DNA from: an uncultured Pseudacidovorax sp.
Lineage (GTDB): Bacteria; Pseudomonadota; Gammaproteobacteria; Burkholderiales; Burkholderiaceae_C
NCBI RefSeq assembly: GCF_913773995.1
Contig: NZ_CAJYES010000042.1
Coordinates: forward strand, 1 to 52,274
Direction: 5' to 3'
Length of the DNA: 52,274 nucleotides
The notes under the pieces were generated by a model that was not told where the DNA came from, made no database searches, and saw only the letters and a program-made list of their open reading frames with translations. How positions within the stretch are numbered: position 1 is the first letter of the stretch; each line of letters opens with the position of its first letter. This document shows, piece after piece, positions 24,286-30,925 of this stretch. The translations under genes were made by a program, and so were the position numbers.

Positions 24286-24326
24286 GGTCGGCAAAGGAGC
24301 GTTGTTGTTATCGGTGCGCGGTGGTG

Positions 24327-24342
24327 CGGCCCGCGCGGGCCG
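24327..24342. promoter_or_regulatory. Perfect 16-bp palindrome between subunit and exporter genes
   Basis: CGGCCCGCGCGGGCCG lies 12 bp after the stop of the 142-residue protein and about 40 bp before the CsgG-like start. It can fold as a 6-bp GC stem with a GCGC loop. With no T-run after it, it may be an attenuator or mRNA-stabilising hairpin setting subunit over exporter expression (inference). Confidence 0.4.
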
Positions 24343-24353
24343 GTGGTGCTGCG

Positions 24354-24782
24354 TCAGCGGCCGTTGTTGAGCACGGTGATGTTCTCCACCCCCTTGCCGT
24401 CGACGAACAGCGTCACGTTGCCGCTCACGTTGCCCTGGATCGTCGGGCTCGCGATGCGCAGTTGGCCGTCGGCCCCCTGCTGGACGTTGCTGTAGTCGGT
24501 GCGGATCACCAGGTTGGTCTGGTTGGCCGGCAGCTTGAGCGTGCCGTCGGGCTGCACCAGCGCCTGCTGGTCCACCACCTTGTTCTGCTCCAGGGCCCGG
24601 GCCACCCGGGCGCGGGCCGTGACGCCGGGCGTGACGCCATCGATCAGCTTCACGCCCGCGTCCTTGTTGTCCTTGTAGTTGCCCAGTTGCTCGCTGTAGT
24701 TGACGAGCTGGGCCTGCGCCCCGCCGGCCAGCAGCAGGGCGGTGGCTGCGGCCAGAAGCGGAAGGGTTGTGCGTGCGCGCAT
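24354..24782 (-). CDS. Small secreted protein of the secretion cluster
   Basis: This 142-residue protein has a clear signal peptide (MRARTTLPLLAAATALLLAG to GAQAQ). The mature part starts LVNYSEQLGNYKDNKDAGVK. A helical middle (ARARVARALEQNKVVDQQAL) is followed by a beta-rich, Asn/Gly-rich end: LRIASPTIQGNVSGNVTLFV and then GKGVENITVLNNGR. The C-terminal TVLN recalls the TVLNM end of the 1052-residue protein encoded just upstream (29 bp gap). In size and position it is analogous to HfaA or a minor curli subunit, but I see no curlin or HfaA motif. Probably exported or processed by the CsgG-like channel (inference). Confidence 0.78.
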   Translation of the reverse strand: MRARTTLPLLAAATALLLAGGAQAQLVNYSEQLGNYKDNKDAGVKLIDGVTPGVTARARVARALEQNKVVDQQALVQPDGTLKLPANQTNLVIRTDYSNVQQGADGQLRIASPTIQGNVSGNVTLFVDGKGVENITVLNNGR

Positions 24783-24811
24783 GATGAAGAAGGTCTCCAG
24801 AGTGGGTTGAA

Positions 24812-27800
24812 TCACATGTTGAGCACCGTCACCGCCGGGCCCACCGTCACGCTGCGGTTGACCACGCCGGTGGAGGGCAGGGTGATCGTCTTGCCGACGC
24901 TGGCCGCCCAGGGGGCGCCGCCGGTCACGCCGGCCGCGCCAGCCAGCGCGCCGTAGTTGCGCACGCTGGCGGTGGTGGTGCCCATGCCGGCGCGGGCGTT
25001 GTTGCCCACGATGGTCACGCTGCCGGTGATGCTGCCGCGGTTGATGACCGAGTTGGCCGTGCCGCCCATGCCGGCCGAGCCCTGGTTGCCGGCGATGGTC
25101 ACCTTGCCGGCCATGGTGCCGGTGTTGACCAGCGAGTTGACCGTGCCGCCGTTGGAGGCCGTGCCGCGGTTGCCGACGATGGCCACCGCGCCGCTCAGGT
25201 TGCCGCGGTTGACCACGCTGTTGACCACGCCGCCGCCACTGGCCGTGCCCTGGTTTCCGAGGATGGTGATGTTGGCCGCCAGGTTGCCGGTGTTGCGCAC
25301 GCTGTTGGCCAGGCTGCCGTTGCCGCGCGCGGTGCCCGTGTTGCCGGCGATGTGCACATTGCCCGTCGCACGGCCGCTGTTGACGAAGGAATTGACGGTG
25401 CCGCCGTCCTGCACGCTGCCCTGGTTGCCCAGGATGGTGATCTGTCCGCCGGCCAGCGTGCCGTTGTTGTCCACGCTGTTGGCCGTGCCCTTGCGCGCCA
25501 CCTGGCCCTGGTTGCCGCTGAGCGTCACGCGGCTGCCGGCCATGCTGCCGCGGTTGCGCACCGTGTTGGCGATGGCGTCCCCGCCATCGGCCTGCACGGT
25601 GGCGCGGTTGCCGTCGATGCCGATCTGCGCACCACTGATGCGGCCTTCGTTGACCAGGCTGTTGGCCGCCGCCACATGGCCGCCCTGGGCCTGCACGCCC
25701 TGCGCCTGGTTGCCGCGCAGGCTGACGCTGCTGCCTTCCAGTGTCGAGCTCTCGTCCAGCAGCACGCTGTTGGCCGCCGCGAGGGCCTGGTCGCCACGCA
25801 CCTGGCCGGCCATGTTGTCGGCCAGGGCCAGGCTGCTGCCGCGCAGCCGGCCCAGCACCTGCACCGCGTTGGCATAGGCCTGGCCCACGCCGCCGCTGAC
25901 GGCCTTGCCGAAGAGCGTGCCTTGCTCGCCAGTGCTGCGCACGTCGCTGGCCTGGTTGCCGGTCAGTGTGACCGGGCTGGCCTGCACATCGCCCTGGCCG
26001 TTGACGGCCAGCGCGTTGGCATTCACCCGGCCGCCATCGGCCTGCAGCTGGCGCGCCGTGTTGCCGCGCACCGTGAGCGGCGACGAGGTCAGCCGCGCGC
26101 CGCCTTCGCCTTCCAGGTACAGGCCGTTGGCCACCAGGATGCCGTTCTTCGCCGAGCCGGCGCCCATCGCCTGGCGCGAGCCGCCGCCCGCCGTCACGTC
26201 GCTGGCCTGGTTGTCCGCCAGCGTCACCGGGCTGCCCGAGAGCTGGGAGTCCCGGTACACGCCCAGGGCGTTGACCAGCGCCGTGCCGCCCGGCGCCCTC
26301 ACGTTGGACGCGCGGTTGCCCGTCACCTGCAGGGTGGAGCCGCCGTCGGCGCGCGCGTTCTGGTGCAGCACCACGGCATTGACGGCCGCGCGTGCGTTCT
26401 GGTCGGTCGAGGCCAGCCCGCCCGCAACGCCGCCCGAGGCGGCGCCGGTGGCGATCTGGCGGGCACTGTTGTCCTGCACCGTGGTGCGGGCCGACAGGCG
26501 CGATGCGCCGCCCTCGCCCTTTTCCACGCTCACGGCATTGGCCACCAGCTTGCCGCCGCGCGACGAGAGGCCCGAGGCCTGGTTGCCGAGGATATCGACC
26601 CGGCCCGCGTCCACTTCGGAGCCCAGCACGGCCAGGCTGTTGACCAGCGCCATGGCGTTCTGCTCGCCCGAGGCGATCAGCCCGCCGGCCGCGCTGCCCT
26701 GGAAGCCGGTGGTGGCCACGCTGTCGGCCTTGTTGTCCTGGATGACCACGCTGGTCGAGCGCGTCGTGGCCTTGCGCAGCCACACGCTGTTGGCCACGGC
26801 CGCGCCGCCGTTGGCGCGCACGCCGTCGGCCACGTTGCCGCTCACCGTGTGCCGGGTGCTGCCCTCGGCGCTGCCGCCCTGCACCGAGATGCTGTTGGCC
26901 AGCGCCACCGCGGCCATCTGCACATCGGCCAGCGCGCCCCCCAGCACCGAGCCACTGCCGCCGTCGGCATCGACGCGGCTCGCTCGGTTGTTGGCAATCT
27001 GCGCGCTGTACTGGCGCAGTGCCGCGCCCTGGTAGTCGGCCAGGTTCAGGCTGTTGGCCAGGGCGCTGCCGCCGGTGGCCGTGATCGATTCGGCCTGGTT
27101 GCCCTGCTGCAGCAGCCGCGCGCCTTCGAGGCGGCTGTTGGCCGCCGTGAGCGCATTGGCCGCGGCCACGCCGCTGAGCTGCGCCGAGGCGATCACGCCC
27201 CAGCCCACGCTGGCGCTGCCGCCACCGGCGCGCACGTCGCGGGCCCGGTTGTCCGTCTGGGTGATCTGCAGGTCGTCCACCGGCGTGCGAGCCAGCGTGC
27301 TGCCGTTGGCGATGGCCGCGCCGCCGAGCGAGGCCACGCCTTCGGCGCGGTTGCCCGTCATGTCTGCGCGCAGGCGGCGCAGGTCGCTTTCGTCGGCCAG
27401 CAGGCCGTTGGCGGTGGCGCGCCCGGGCAATTGCAGCGAGCCCGCACCGAGCGCCACCGACGCCTTGGCGCCGTGGGCCTCGATGCGGCTCGCCTGGTTG
27501 TTCTGGATCTGGATGCGGCTGTCGGCCAGCGGCCGACGCCCCTGGCCGCCGGACAGCAGGACGCTGTTGGCCGAGGCCGCGCCGCCGATGGCGCGCACGA
27601 AGCCGCTGACCTGGTTCTGCAGAACCGACACCTGCGTGTTGCGCGTCTCGAGCGCGGACAGGCCGATCATGTTGGCCTGCGAGGTGGCGATGAGCTCGGC
27701 CGAGCCGGCGATGCCGGCGCCCGCGGTGGCCTTGCCGCCGCCGGCCATCACCTCGCCGCTGGCGCGGTTTCCCGTGTTGCGGGCGCTGCTGCCGCCCTGC

Positions 27801-27970
27801 AGCGTGGAACCGGGGCGCTCGGTGATCCAGCCGAGGCCGTGCAGCACGCTCTCCTGCGCCTGCACGCCGGTCGTCGCCAGGCCGGCCAGGCCGCCGCACA
27901 CGAGGGCGAGGGCATGGACGAGGGCGGTGTTCTTCTTTCTCGGGGCCTGGGGCACGGGCACGGTCTCCAT
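24812..27970 (-). CDS. Large secreted beta-solenoid repeat protein (candidate fibre/adhesin)
   Basis: This 1052-residue protein has a signal peptide (KKNTALVHALALVCGGLAGL to GVQAQ, about residue 39). From residue 62 to 1011 it divides into 25 units, each a strand, GNxAxxV-type turn, Gly-rich turn and ANSV/VNSV strand. Units 1-16 alternate strictly between long (47-50) and short (34-39) forms. Units 19-25 are compact, 28-29 residues. A 41-residue non-repeat C-terminus ends TVGPAVTVLNM. The protein lacks cysteines after the signal, RTX motifs, an autotransporter barrel and LPXTG. It is encoded just upstream of a CsgG-like channel. I infer an exported surface fibre or adhesin; amyloid character is possible but the curlin repeat is absent. 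Confidence 0.85.
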   Translation of the reverse strand: METVPVPQAPRKKNTALVHALALVCGGLAGLATTGVQAQESVLHGLGWITERPGSTLQGGSSARNTGNRASGEVMAGGGKATAGAGIAGSAELIATSQANMIGLSALETRNTQVSVLQNQVSGFVRAIGGAASANSVLLSGGQGRRPLADSRIQIQNNQASRIEAHGAKASVALGAGSLQLPGRATANGLLADESDLRRLRADMTGNRAEGVASLGGAAIANGSTLARTPVDDLQITQTDNRARDVRAGGGSASVGWGVIASAQLSGVAAANALTAANSRLEGARLLQQGNQAESITATGGSALANSLNLADYQGAALRQYSAQIANNRASRVDADGGSGSVLGGALADVQMAAVALANSISVQGGSAEGSTRHTVSGNVADGVRANGGAAVANSVWLRKATTRSTSVVIQDNKADSVATTGFQGSAAGGLIASGEQNAMALVNSLAVLGSEVDAGRVDILGNQASGLSSRGGKLVANAVSVEKGEGGASRLSARTTVQDNSARQIATGAASGGVAGGLASTDQNARAAVNAVVLHQNARADGGSTLQVTGNRASNVRAPGGTALVNALGVYRDSQLSGSPVTLADNQASDVTAGGGSRQAMGAGSAKNGILVANGLYLEGEGGARLTSSPLTVRGNTARQLQADGGRVNANALAVNGQGDVQASPVTLTGNQASDVRSTGEQGTLFGKAVSGGVGQAYANAVQVLGRLRGSSLALADNMAGQVRGDQALAAANSVLLDESSTLEGSSVSLRGNQAQGVQAQGGHVAAANSLVNEGRISGAQIGIDGNRATVQADGGDAIANTVRNRGSMAGSRVTLSGNQGQVARKGTANSVDNNGTLAGGQITILGNQGSVQDGGTVNSFVNSGRATGNVHIAGNTGTARGNGSLANSVRNTGNLAANITILGNQGTASGGGVVNSVVNRGNLSGAVAIVGNRGTASNGGTVNSLVNTGTMAGKVTIAGNQGSAGMGGTANSVINRGSITGSVTIVGNNARAGMGTTTASVRNYGALAGAAGVTGGAPWAASVGKTITLPSTGVVNRSVTVGPAVTVLNM
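24938..25534 (-). repeat. Compact 28-29-residue tandem repeats (units 19-25)
   Basis: Residues 813-1011 of the large repeat protein are seven near-identical compact units of 29, 29, 29, 28, 28, 28 and 28 residues (84-87 bp). The consensus is V-T-I-x-G-N-Q-G-x-x-x-x-G-G, then T-V-N-S-V-x-N-x-G-x-x-x-G. Similarity is visible in the DNA, for example repeated GTTGACC and GTTGCC-type blocks on the plus strand. Confidence 0.85.
25733..27787 (-). repeat. Protein-level repeats 1-16 (alternating long and short units)
   Basis: Residues 62-746 of the large repeat protein form eight long-short pairs. Unit lengths in order are 50, 39, 49, 34, 50, 37, 50, 35, 50, 38, 50, 36, 50, 35, 47, 35. Long units carry an extra Gly/Ala-rich insert of about 14 residues before the ANSV strand. 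At the DNA level the copies are diverged. Confidence 0.8.
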
Positions 27971-28045
27971 CCGGTGTCCGGGACGGCGGGGTGGTCAGCC
28001 CTCCCGCCCGGCGGCCGTCCCGGCACACCAAGCGAGGGCGTCCAC

Positions 28046-28414
28046 TCAGTTGATGTTGACGGAGTTGACGTTGGCGGTGCCGCCGATGGCCTTGATGGTG
28101 TCGGCCTCGTTGCCGCTGACGGTGATCTCGCTGTTGCGCACCTTGGAGCCGGTGATGTTCACGGAGTTGACGTTGGCCATGCCGGTCATGCTGACGTTGG
28201 CGCCGACCTTCATCACGCCGGCCTCGCCGCCGCCGGCCAGCACGTCGCGCGCCTTGTTGCCGCTGACGGTGATGCGGCTGTTGGTGATCTCGGAACCGGT
28301 CGATCCGCTGGCCTTGCCCACGCCCGGGATGGTGACGGCGCCGCTTTGCGCAAAGGCGGGGGCGCACAGACCGGCCATGAGGGCGACGGCACCGGCTGCA
28401 ACGAATTTCTTCAT
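28046..28414 (-). CDS. Small secreted repeat protein, one long plus one short unit
   Basis: This 122-residue protein has signal peptide MKKFVAAGAVALMAGLCAPA to FAQ and an AGGAG site before the ATG. Residues 46-94 form one 49-residue unit (SRITVSGNKARDVLAGGG through MANVNSVNITG). Residues 95-122 form one 28-residue unit (SEITVSGNEADTIKAIGG then TANVNSVNIN). These match the long and short units of the 1052-residue protein encoded 75 bp downstream. It is first in the cluster and so likely the most expressed, which suits a major subunit or nucleator. No known family recognised; lengths and motifs are read directly, function inferred. Confidence 0.82.
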   Translation of the reverse strand: MKKFVAAGAVALMAGLCAPAFAQSGAVTIPGVGKASGSTGSEITNSRITVSGNKARDVLAGGGEAGVMKVGANVSMTGMANVNSVNITGSKVRNSEITVSGNEADTIKAIGGTANVNSVNIN

Positions 28415-28456
28415 GGAAAGGACTCCTGTTGGATGCGATGAGAGATGGGTTGAAGC

Positions 28457-28482
28457 GCGGTCCGCTCGGGACCACGGACCGC
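28457..28482. promoter_or_regulatory. Stem-loop in the leader of the secretion cluster
   Basis: GCGGTCCG and CGGACCGC (perfect 8-bp arms, 10-bp loop) lie 43 bp upstream of the first gene start of the minus-strand cluster. It could be an operator or a leader RNA hairpin. Confidence 0.4.
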
Positions 28483-28500
28483 AATCTATCGGCGTCCCGG

Positions 28501-28532
28501 ATGTCGCTTTGACATAGATGTAAGTCGCTGTG
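28501..28532. promoter_or_regulatory. Direct repeat upstream of the secretion cluster
   Basis: ATGTCGCTTTG (28501-28511) and AAGTCGCTGTG (28522-28532) match at 9 of 11 positions and start 21 bp apart, two helical turns. This spacing is typical of response-regulator sites. No clear sigma-70 promoter could be assigned. Confidence 0.35.
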
Positions 28533-28895
28533 TTGCTCACATTTTTTTGCGTTTGCTTCCAAATCCCGCGCTGGAGTGTGAAGAATTTCGTGGTCGTGAC
28601 CGGGTAGGCCAGGACGCAACGGACGCGTCGTCCTCAGCTCCCTCCCAGCCCAGTTGTGCACCAAAGTGGTCAGTTTTTGGGGTCGACGACGGGGCGGCGA
28701 GCCTTAACGGAAGCTGAAGGGTGTTGTCAAACCCGAAGGGGTGCCGCGGATACGAATTCGAGGTCAGGCGGCACACAGTTTGGAAACAGGCGTTCACAAA
28801 CCCGGCGTGGCCGTAACCGCCCGTCGGCCTTCTCTGGCGCGCGCCCGGCGATCCGGCCCGCACACTGCGGCCGTGTTCCATTGACTTTCAGACCA

Positions 28896-29522
28896 ATGCT
28901 TTTGAGAACAACGAGGCCCCGGCGCCTGCCGATGGCGCTGGCCGCCGTGTTGGCCGGCGCAGTGCTGCTCCAAGGATGCGAGCGCAATGCGGCCGGCGGC
29001 GACATCCGCTACCCCGGCGACGCCGCCATCGCCCAGGCCCTGCGCCAGAACTTCGGCGAGGACCCGGACAACGCCAAGGCCCGCGAACTGATCCAGACCC
29101 TGGGCGGGGCAGAGGGCCAGCTCGACTACCAGGTGCGCCGGGTGATCTGGCGCCAGGGCAGCTTCGAGGTGCATTACGACGCGAGCCTGCGCATGGCCCA
29201 GGGTGGCGAGCAGAGCCTGCAGCGTCTGTACGCCACCATGATCCCCAAGGAGGAAGCCGCCAAACTGCCCGACCAGAGCCTCAAGGCCCAGGAGGACTGG
29301 CTCAACGCCCAGGCCGACGCGCTGGCGCGCAGCGATGCCGCGCGGGGCCAGGCGCTCAAGGCCAGCCTGGAGAACCTGGGCCGCTGCTACCGCCAGGCCA
29401 AGGCGGGCGACACCGTGCCGCTGATGGAGGGCCTGCATGCGTTGCTGTCGCCCGCGCGCGAAGGCCTGTATGCGGAGCGCCTGCAGGCGCCCGGCGTGCA
29501 GCTCAAGTGCCTGCCGCTTTGA
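28896..29522 (+). CDS. Putative lipoprotein of unknown function
   Basis: This 208-residue product starts at 28896 (MLLRTTRPRRLPMALAAVLA), with lipobox VLLQGC and lipidated Cys28. A later ATG at 28932 would also leave a signal. The mature protein is mostly helical: GDAAIAQALRQNFGEDPDNA, RELIQTLGGAEGQLDYQVRR, a strand VIWRQGSFEVHYDASLRM, and helices such as QEDWLNAQADALARSDAARG. Two late cysteines (LGRCYRQ, LKCLPL) could pair. No family recognised. It is divergent from the secretion cluster and shares its regulatory gap, so co-regulation is possible. Its end overlaps the convergent CWC gene by 20 bp. Confidence 0.72.
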   Translation: MLLRTTRPRRLPMALAAVLAGAVLLQGCERNAAGGDIRYPGDAAIAQALRQNFGEDPDNAKARELIQTLGGAEGQLDYQVRRVIWRQGSFEVHYDASLRMAQGGEQSLQRLYATMIPKEEAAKLPDQSLKAQEDWLNAQADALARSDAARGQALKASLENLGRCYRQAKAGDTVPLMEGLHALLSPAREGLYAERLQAPGVQLKCLPL

Positions 29523-29769
29523 CCGTCGACGCTGGCGCGAGGCAGGCCTGAGCCACGCAGTTCCTGCAGATGCAGGCCAGGCCCTGCGCCTCGGCCGGCA
29601 CCTGGGCCCGCAGCGCAGCCGGAATGGCCACCGTCATGCACCAGCAGTCGGTGCACGGCTCGCCGTGGCAACGGGCCGCCTCGGCACCGCAGGCATTGGG
29701 CTGGCCGCACACGGGGCAGCGGCTGGGATCGATGGCGGCACTTTTGTGAGCGGGCGAAGGCTCAGGCAT
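29503..29769 (-). CDS. Cysteine-rich CWC-family protein
   Basis: This 88-residue protein contains RCPVCGQPNACGAEAARC, then CTDCWCMTV, then ACICRNCVAQAC. That gives about twelve cysteines, and the CWC triplet (C-W-C) defines the cysteine-rich CWC family. It probably binds zinc or another metal; its role is unknown. It overlaps the kinase gene stop by 8 bp (29762-29769), so it is translationally coupled. Its 3' end overlaps the opposite-strand lipoprotein gene. Confidence 0.85.
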   Translation of the reverse strand: MPEPSPAHKSAAIDPSRCPVCGQPNACGAEAARCHGEPCTDCWCMTVAIPAALRAQVPAEAQGLACICRNCVAQACLAPASTVKAAGT

Positions 29770-30781
29770 ACAGCGGCTCCTCGGCCATGGCCTCGCACTG
29801 GTCCTGCAGCATCTGGATCTGGCCCTTCCAGTAGTCGCTGCTGCCGAACCAGGGGAAGTTGATCGGAAAGATCGGATCCTGCCAACGGCGCGCCAGCCAG
29901 GCGCTGTAGTGCAGCAGGCGCAGCGTGCGCAGCGGCTCGATCAGCGCCAGTTCGCGGCGGTCGAACTCGCGCATCTGCTCGTAGCCGTCGAGCAGCCCGG
30001 ACAGCTGCGCGGTGCGCTGCGCGCGGTCGCCGGAGAGCAGCATCCATAGGTCCTGCACGGCCAGGCCGGTGCGGGCGTCGTCCAGGTCCACGAAATGCGG
30101 GCCGCCGCCGGGGCGGTCGGTGGGGGTCCAGAGGATGTTGCCGGGATGGCAGTCGCCGTGCACGCGCAGCCAGCGCAGTTCGCCGGCGGGCTTGGCCGTG
30201 TCGAGGGCCGTGGCGCCGATCATCGCCAGCGCCTCGTTGCAGGCGGCTTCCCATTCCTTCTGCACGTCCAGTGGCACCATGTCGTGCGCCAGCAGCCAGT
30301 CGCGCGAGGCGGTGCCGAAGCTGGCCAAGTCCAGCGCGGGCCGCTCGGCAAAGGGCTTTTTGCGGCCCACGGCGTGGATGCGCGCCAGGAAGCGGCCCAC
30401 CCATTCCAGCACCTCGAAGTCGTCCAGCTCGGGCGCGCGTCCGCCGCGCGAGGGGCTGACGGCGAAGGCGAAGCCGCCATGGTGGTGCAGCGTGCGGCCT
30501 TCCAGCGCCAGCGGCGCGACGACGGGGATGTCGTCGGCCGCGAGTTCGGTGGCGAAGTCGTGCTCCTCCTGGATCTGTGCATCGCTCCAGCGGCCGGGCC
30601 GGTAGAACTTGACGACCACGTTCGAGCGGTCTTCCAGGCCCACCTGGTAGACCCGGTTCTCGTAGGAGTTGAGCGTCAGCAGCCGGCCGTCGCCATACAG
30701 GCCGACGCTGGCCAGCGCATCGAGCACTGCGTCCGGCGTGAGGGATTCGTAGGGATGGGCCGCGGCCGAGGTGTCAGACAT
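29762..30781 (-). CDS. srkA: SrkA/YihE-type stress-response serine/threonine kinase
   Basis: This 339-residue cytosolic kinase of the aminoglycoside-phosphotransferase-like fold matches SrkA in length. The N-lobe reads LLTLNSYENRVYQVGLEDRS then VVVKFYRPGRWSD, containing the ATP Lys. The catalytic loop is LRWLRVHGDCHPGNILW and the metal motif is PHFVDLDDARTG. The C-terminal helices LRTLRLLHYSAWLARRW and NFPWFGSSDYW are SrkA-typical. In E. coli SrkA counteracts MazF-mediated death under stress. It is co-transcribed with the downstream CWC gene. Confidence 0.93.
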   Translation of the reverse strand: MSDTSAAAHPYESLTPDAVLDALASVGLYGDGRLLTLNSYENRVYQVGLEDRSNVVVKFYRPGRWSDAQIQEEHDFATELAADDIPVVAPLALEGRTLHHHGGFAFAVSPSRGGRAPELDDFEVLEWVGRFLARIHAVGRKKPFAERPALDLASFGTASRDWLLAHDMVPLDVQKEWEAACNEALAMIGATALDTAKPAGELRWLRVHGDCHPGNILWTPTDRPGGGPHFVDLDDARTGLAVQDLWMLLSGDRAQRTAQLSGLLDGYEQMREFDRRELALIEPLRTLRLLHYSAWLARRWQDPIFPINFPWFGSSDYWKGQIQMLQDQCEAMAEEPLYA

Positions 30782-30925
30782 CGGGGCATTGTCGGCGCCG
30801 TGGAAGCGGCTGCATCAGCCTTGTGCCGGCCGAGCCGCGAAGCAGGCAGCGTCGACGCGCCGCCAAGGCCCTTGCGGCGCGAACTCCGAGTATTGCCGGC
30901 TGTGGCCCGCGGCCTTCGGTGATGC

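Larger units (their letters stand above)
28415..28895. other. Divergent intergenic region (481 bp)
   Basis: The region lies between the secretion cluster (leftward) and a lipoprotein gene (rightward). It is visibly AT-richer than its surroundings and holds the stem-loop and direct repeat listed separately plus a run of seven T at 28542-28548. Open frames crossing it lack family features, so I call no gene here. Confidence 0.6.

Noticed and set aside
24938-25534. CRISPR-like array from regular ~84-bp periodicity
   Set aside because: The repeats are in-frame coding units without unique spacers between short identical repeats.
20022-28414. Naming the cluster csg (curli), fap or hfa
   Set aside because: The exporter looks CsgG/HfaB-like, but the cargo lacks the S-x5-QxGxxNxAxxxQ curlin repeat, and no csgD, csgE, csgF or fap porin is seen. 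The small 142-residue protein shows no clear HfaA motif.
25352-28441. A 1029-codon plus-strand frame opposite the repeat protein
   Set aside because: His/Ala/Gly-rich antisense shadow typical of GC-rich DNA, sustained by the repeats. No signal peptide or domain.
24354-28664. A single 1436-codon open frame spanning several genes of the fibre cluster
   Set aside because: It is in frame with the 142-residue gene only at its end. The rest is Arg/Gln/Gly-rich shadow of the repeat gene, which has a signal peptide and clean repeats in its own frame.
28537-28881. 114-codon minus-strand frame upstream of the fibre cluster
   Set aside because: No ribosome-binding site, signal peptide or family features. 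The DNA is AT-richer and looks regulatory.
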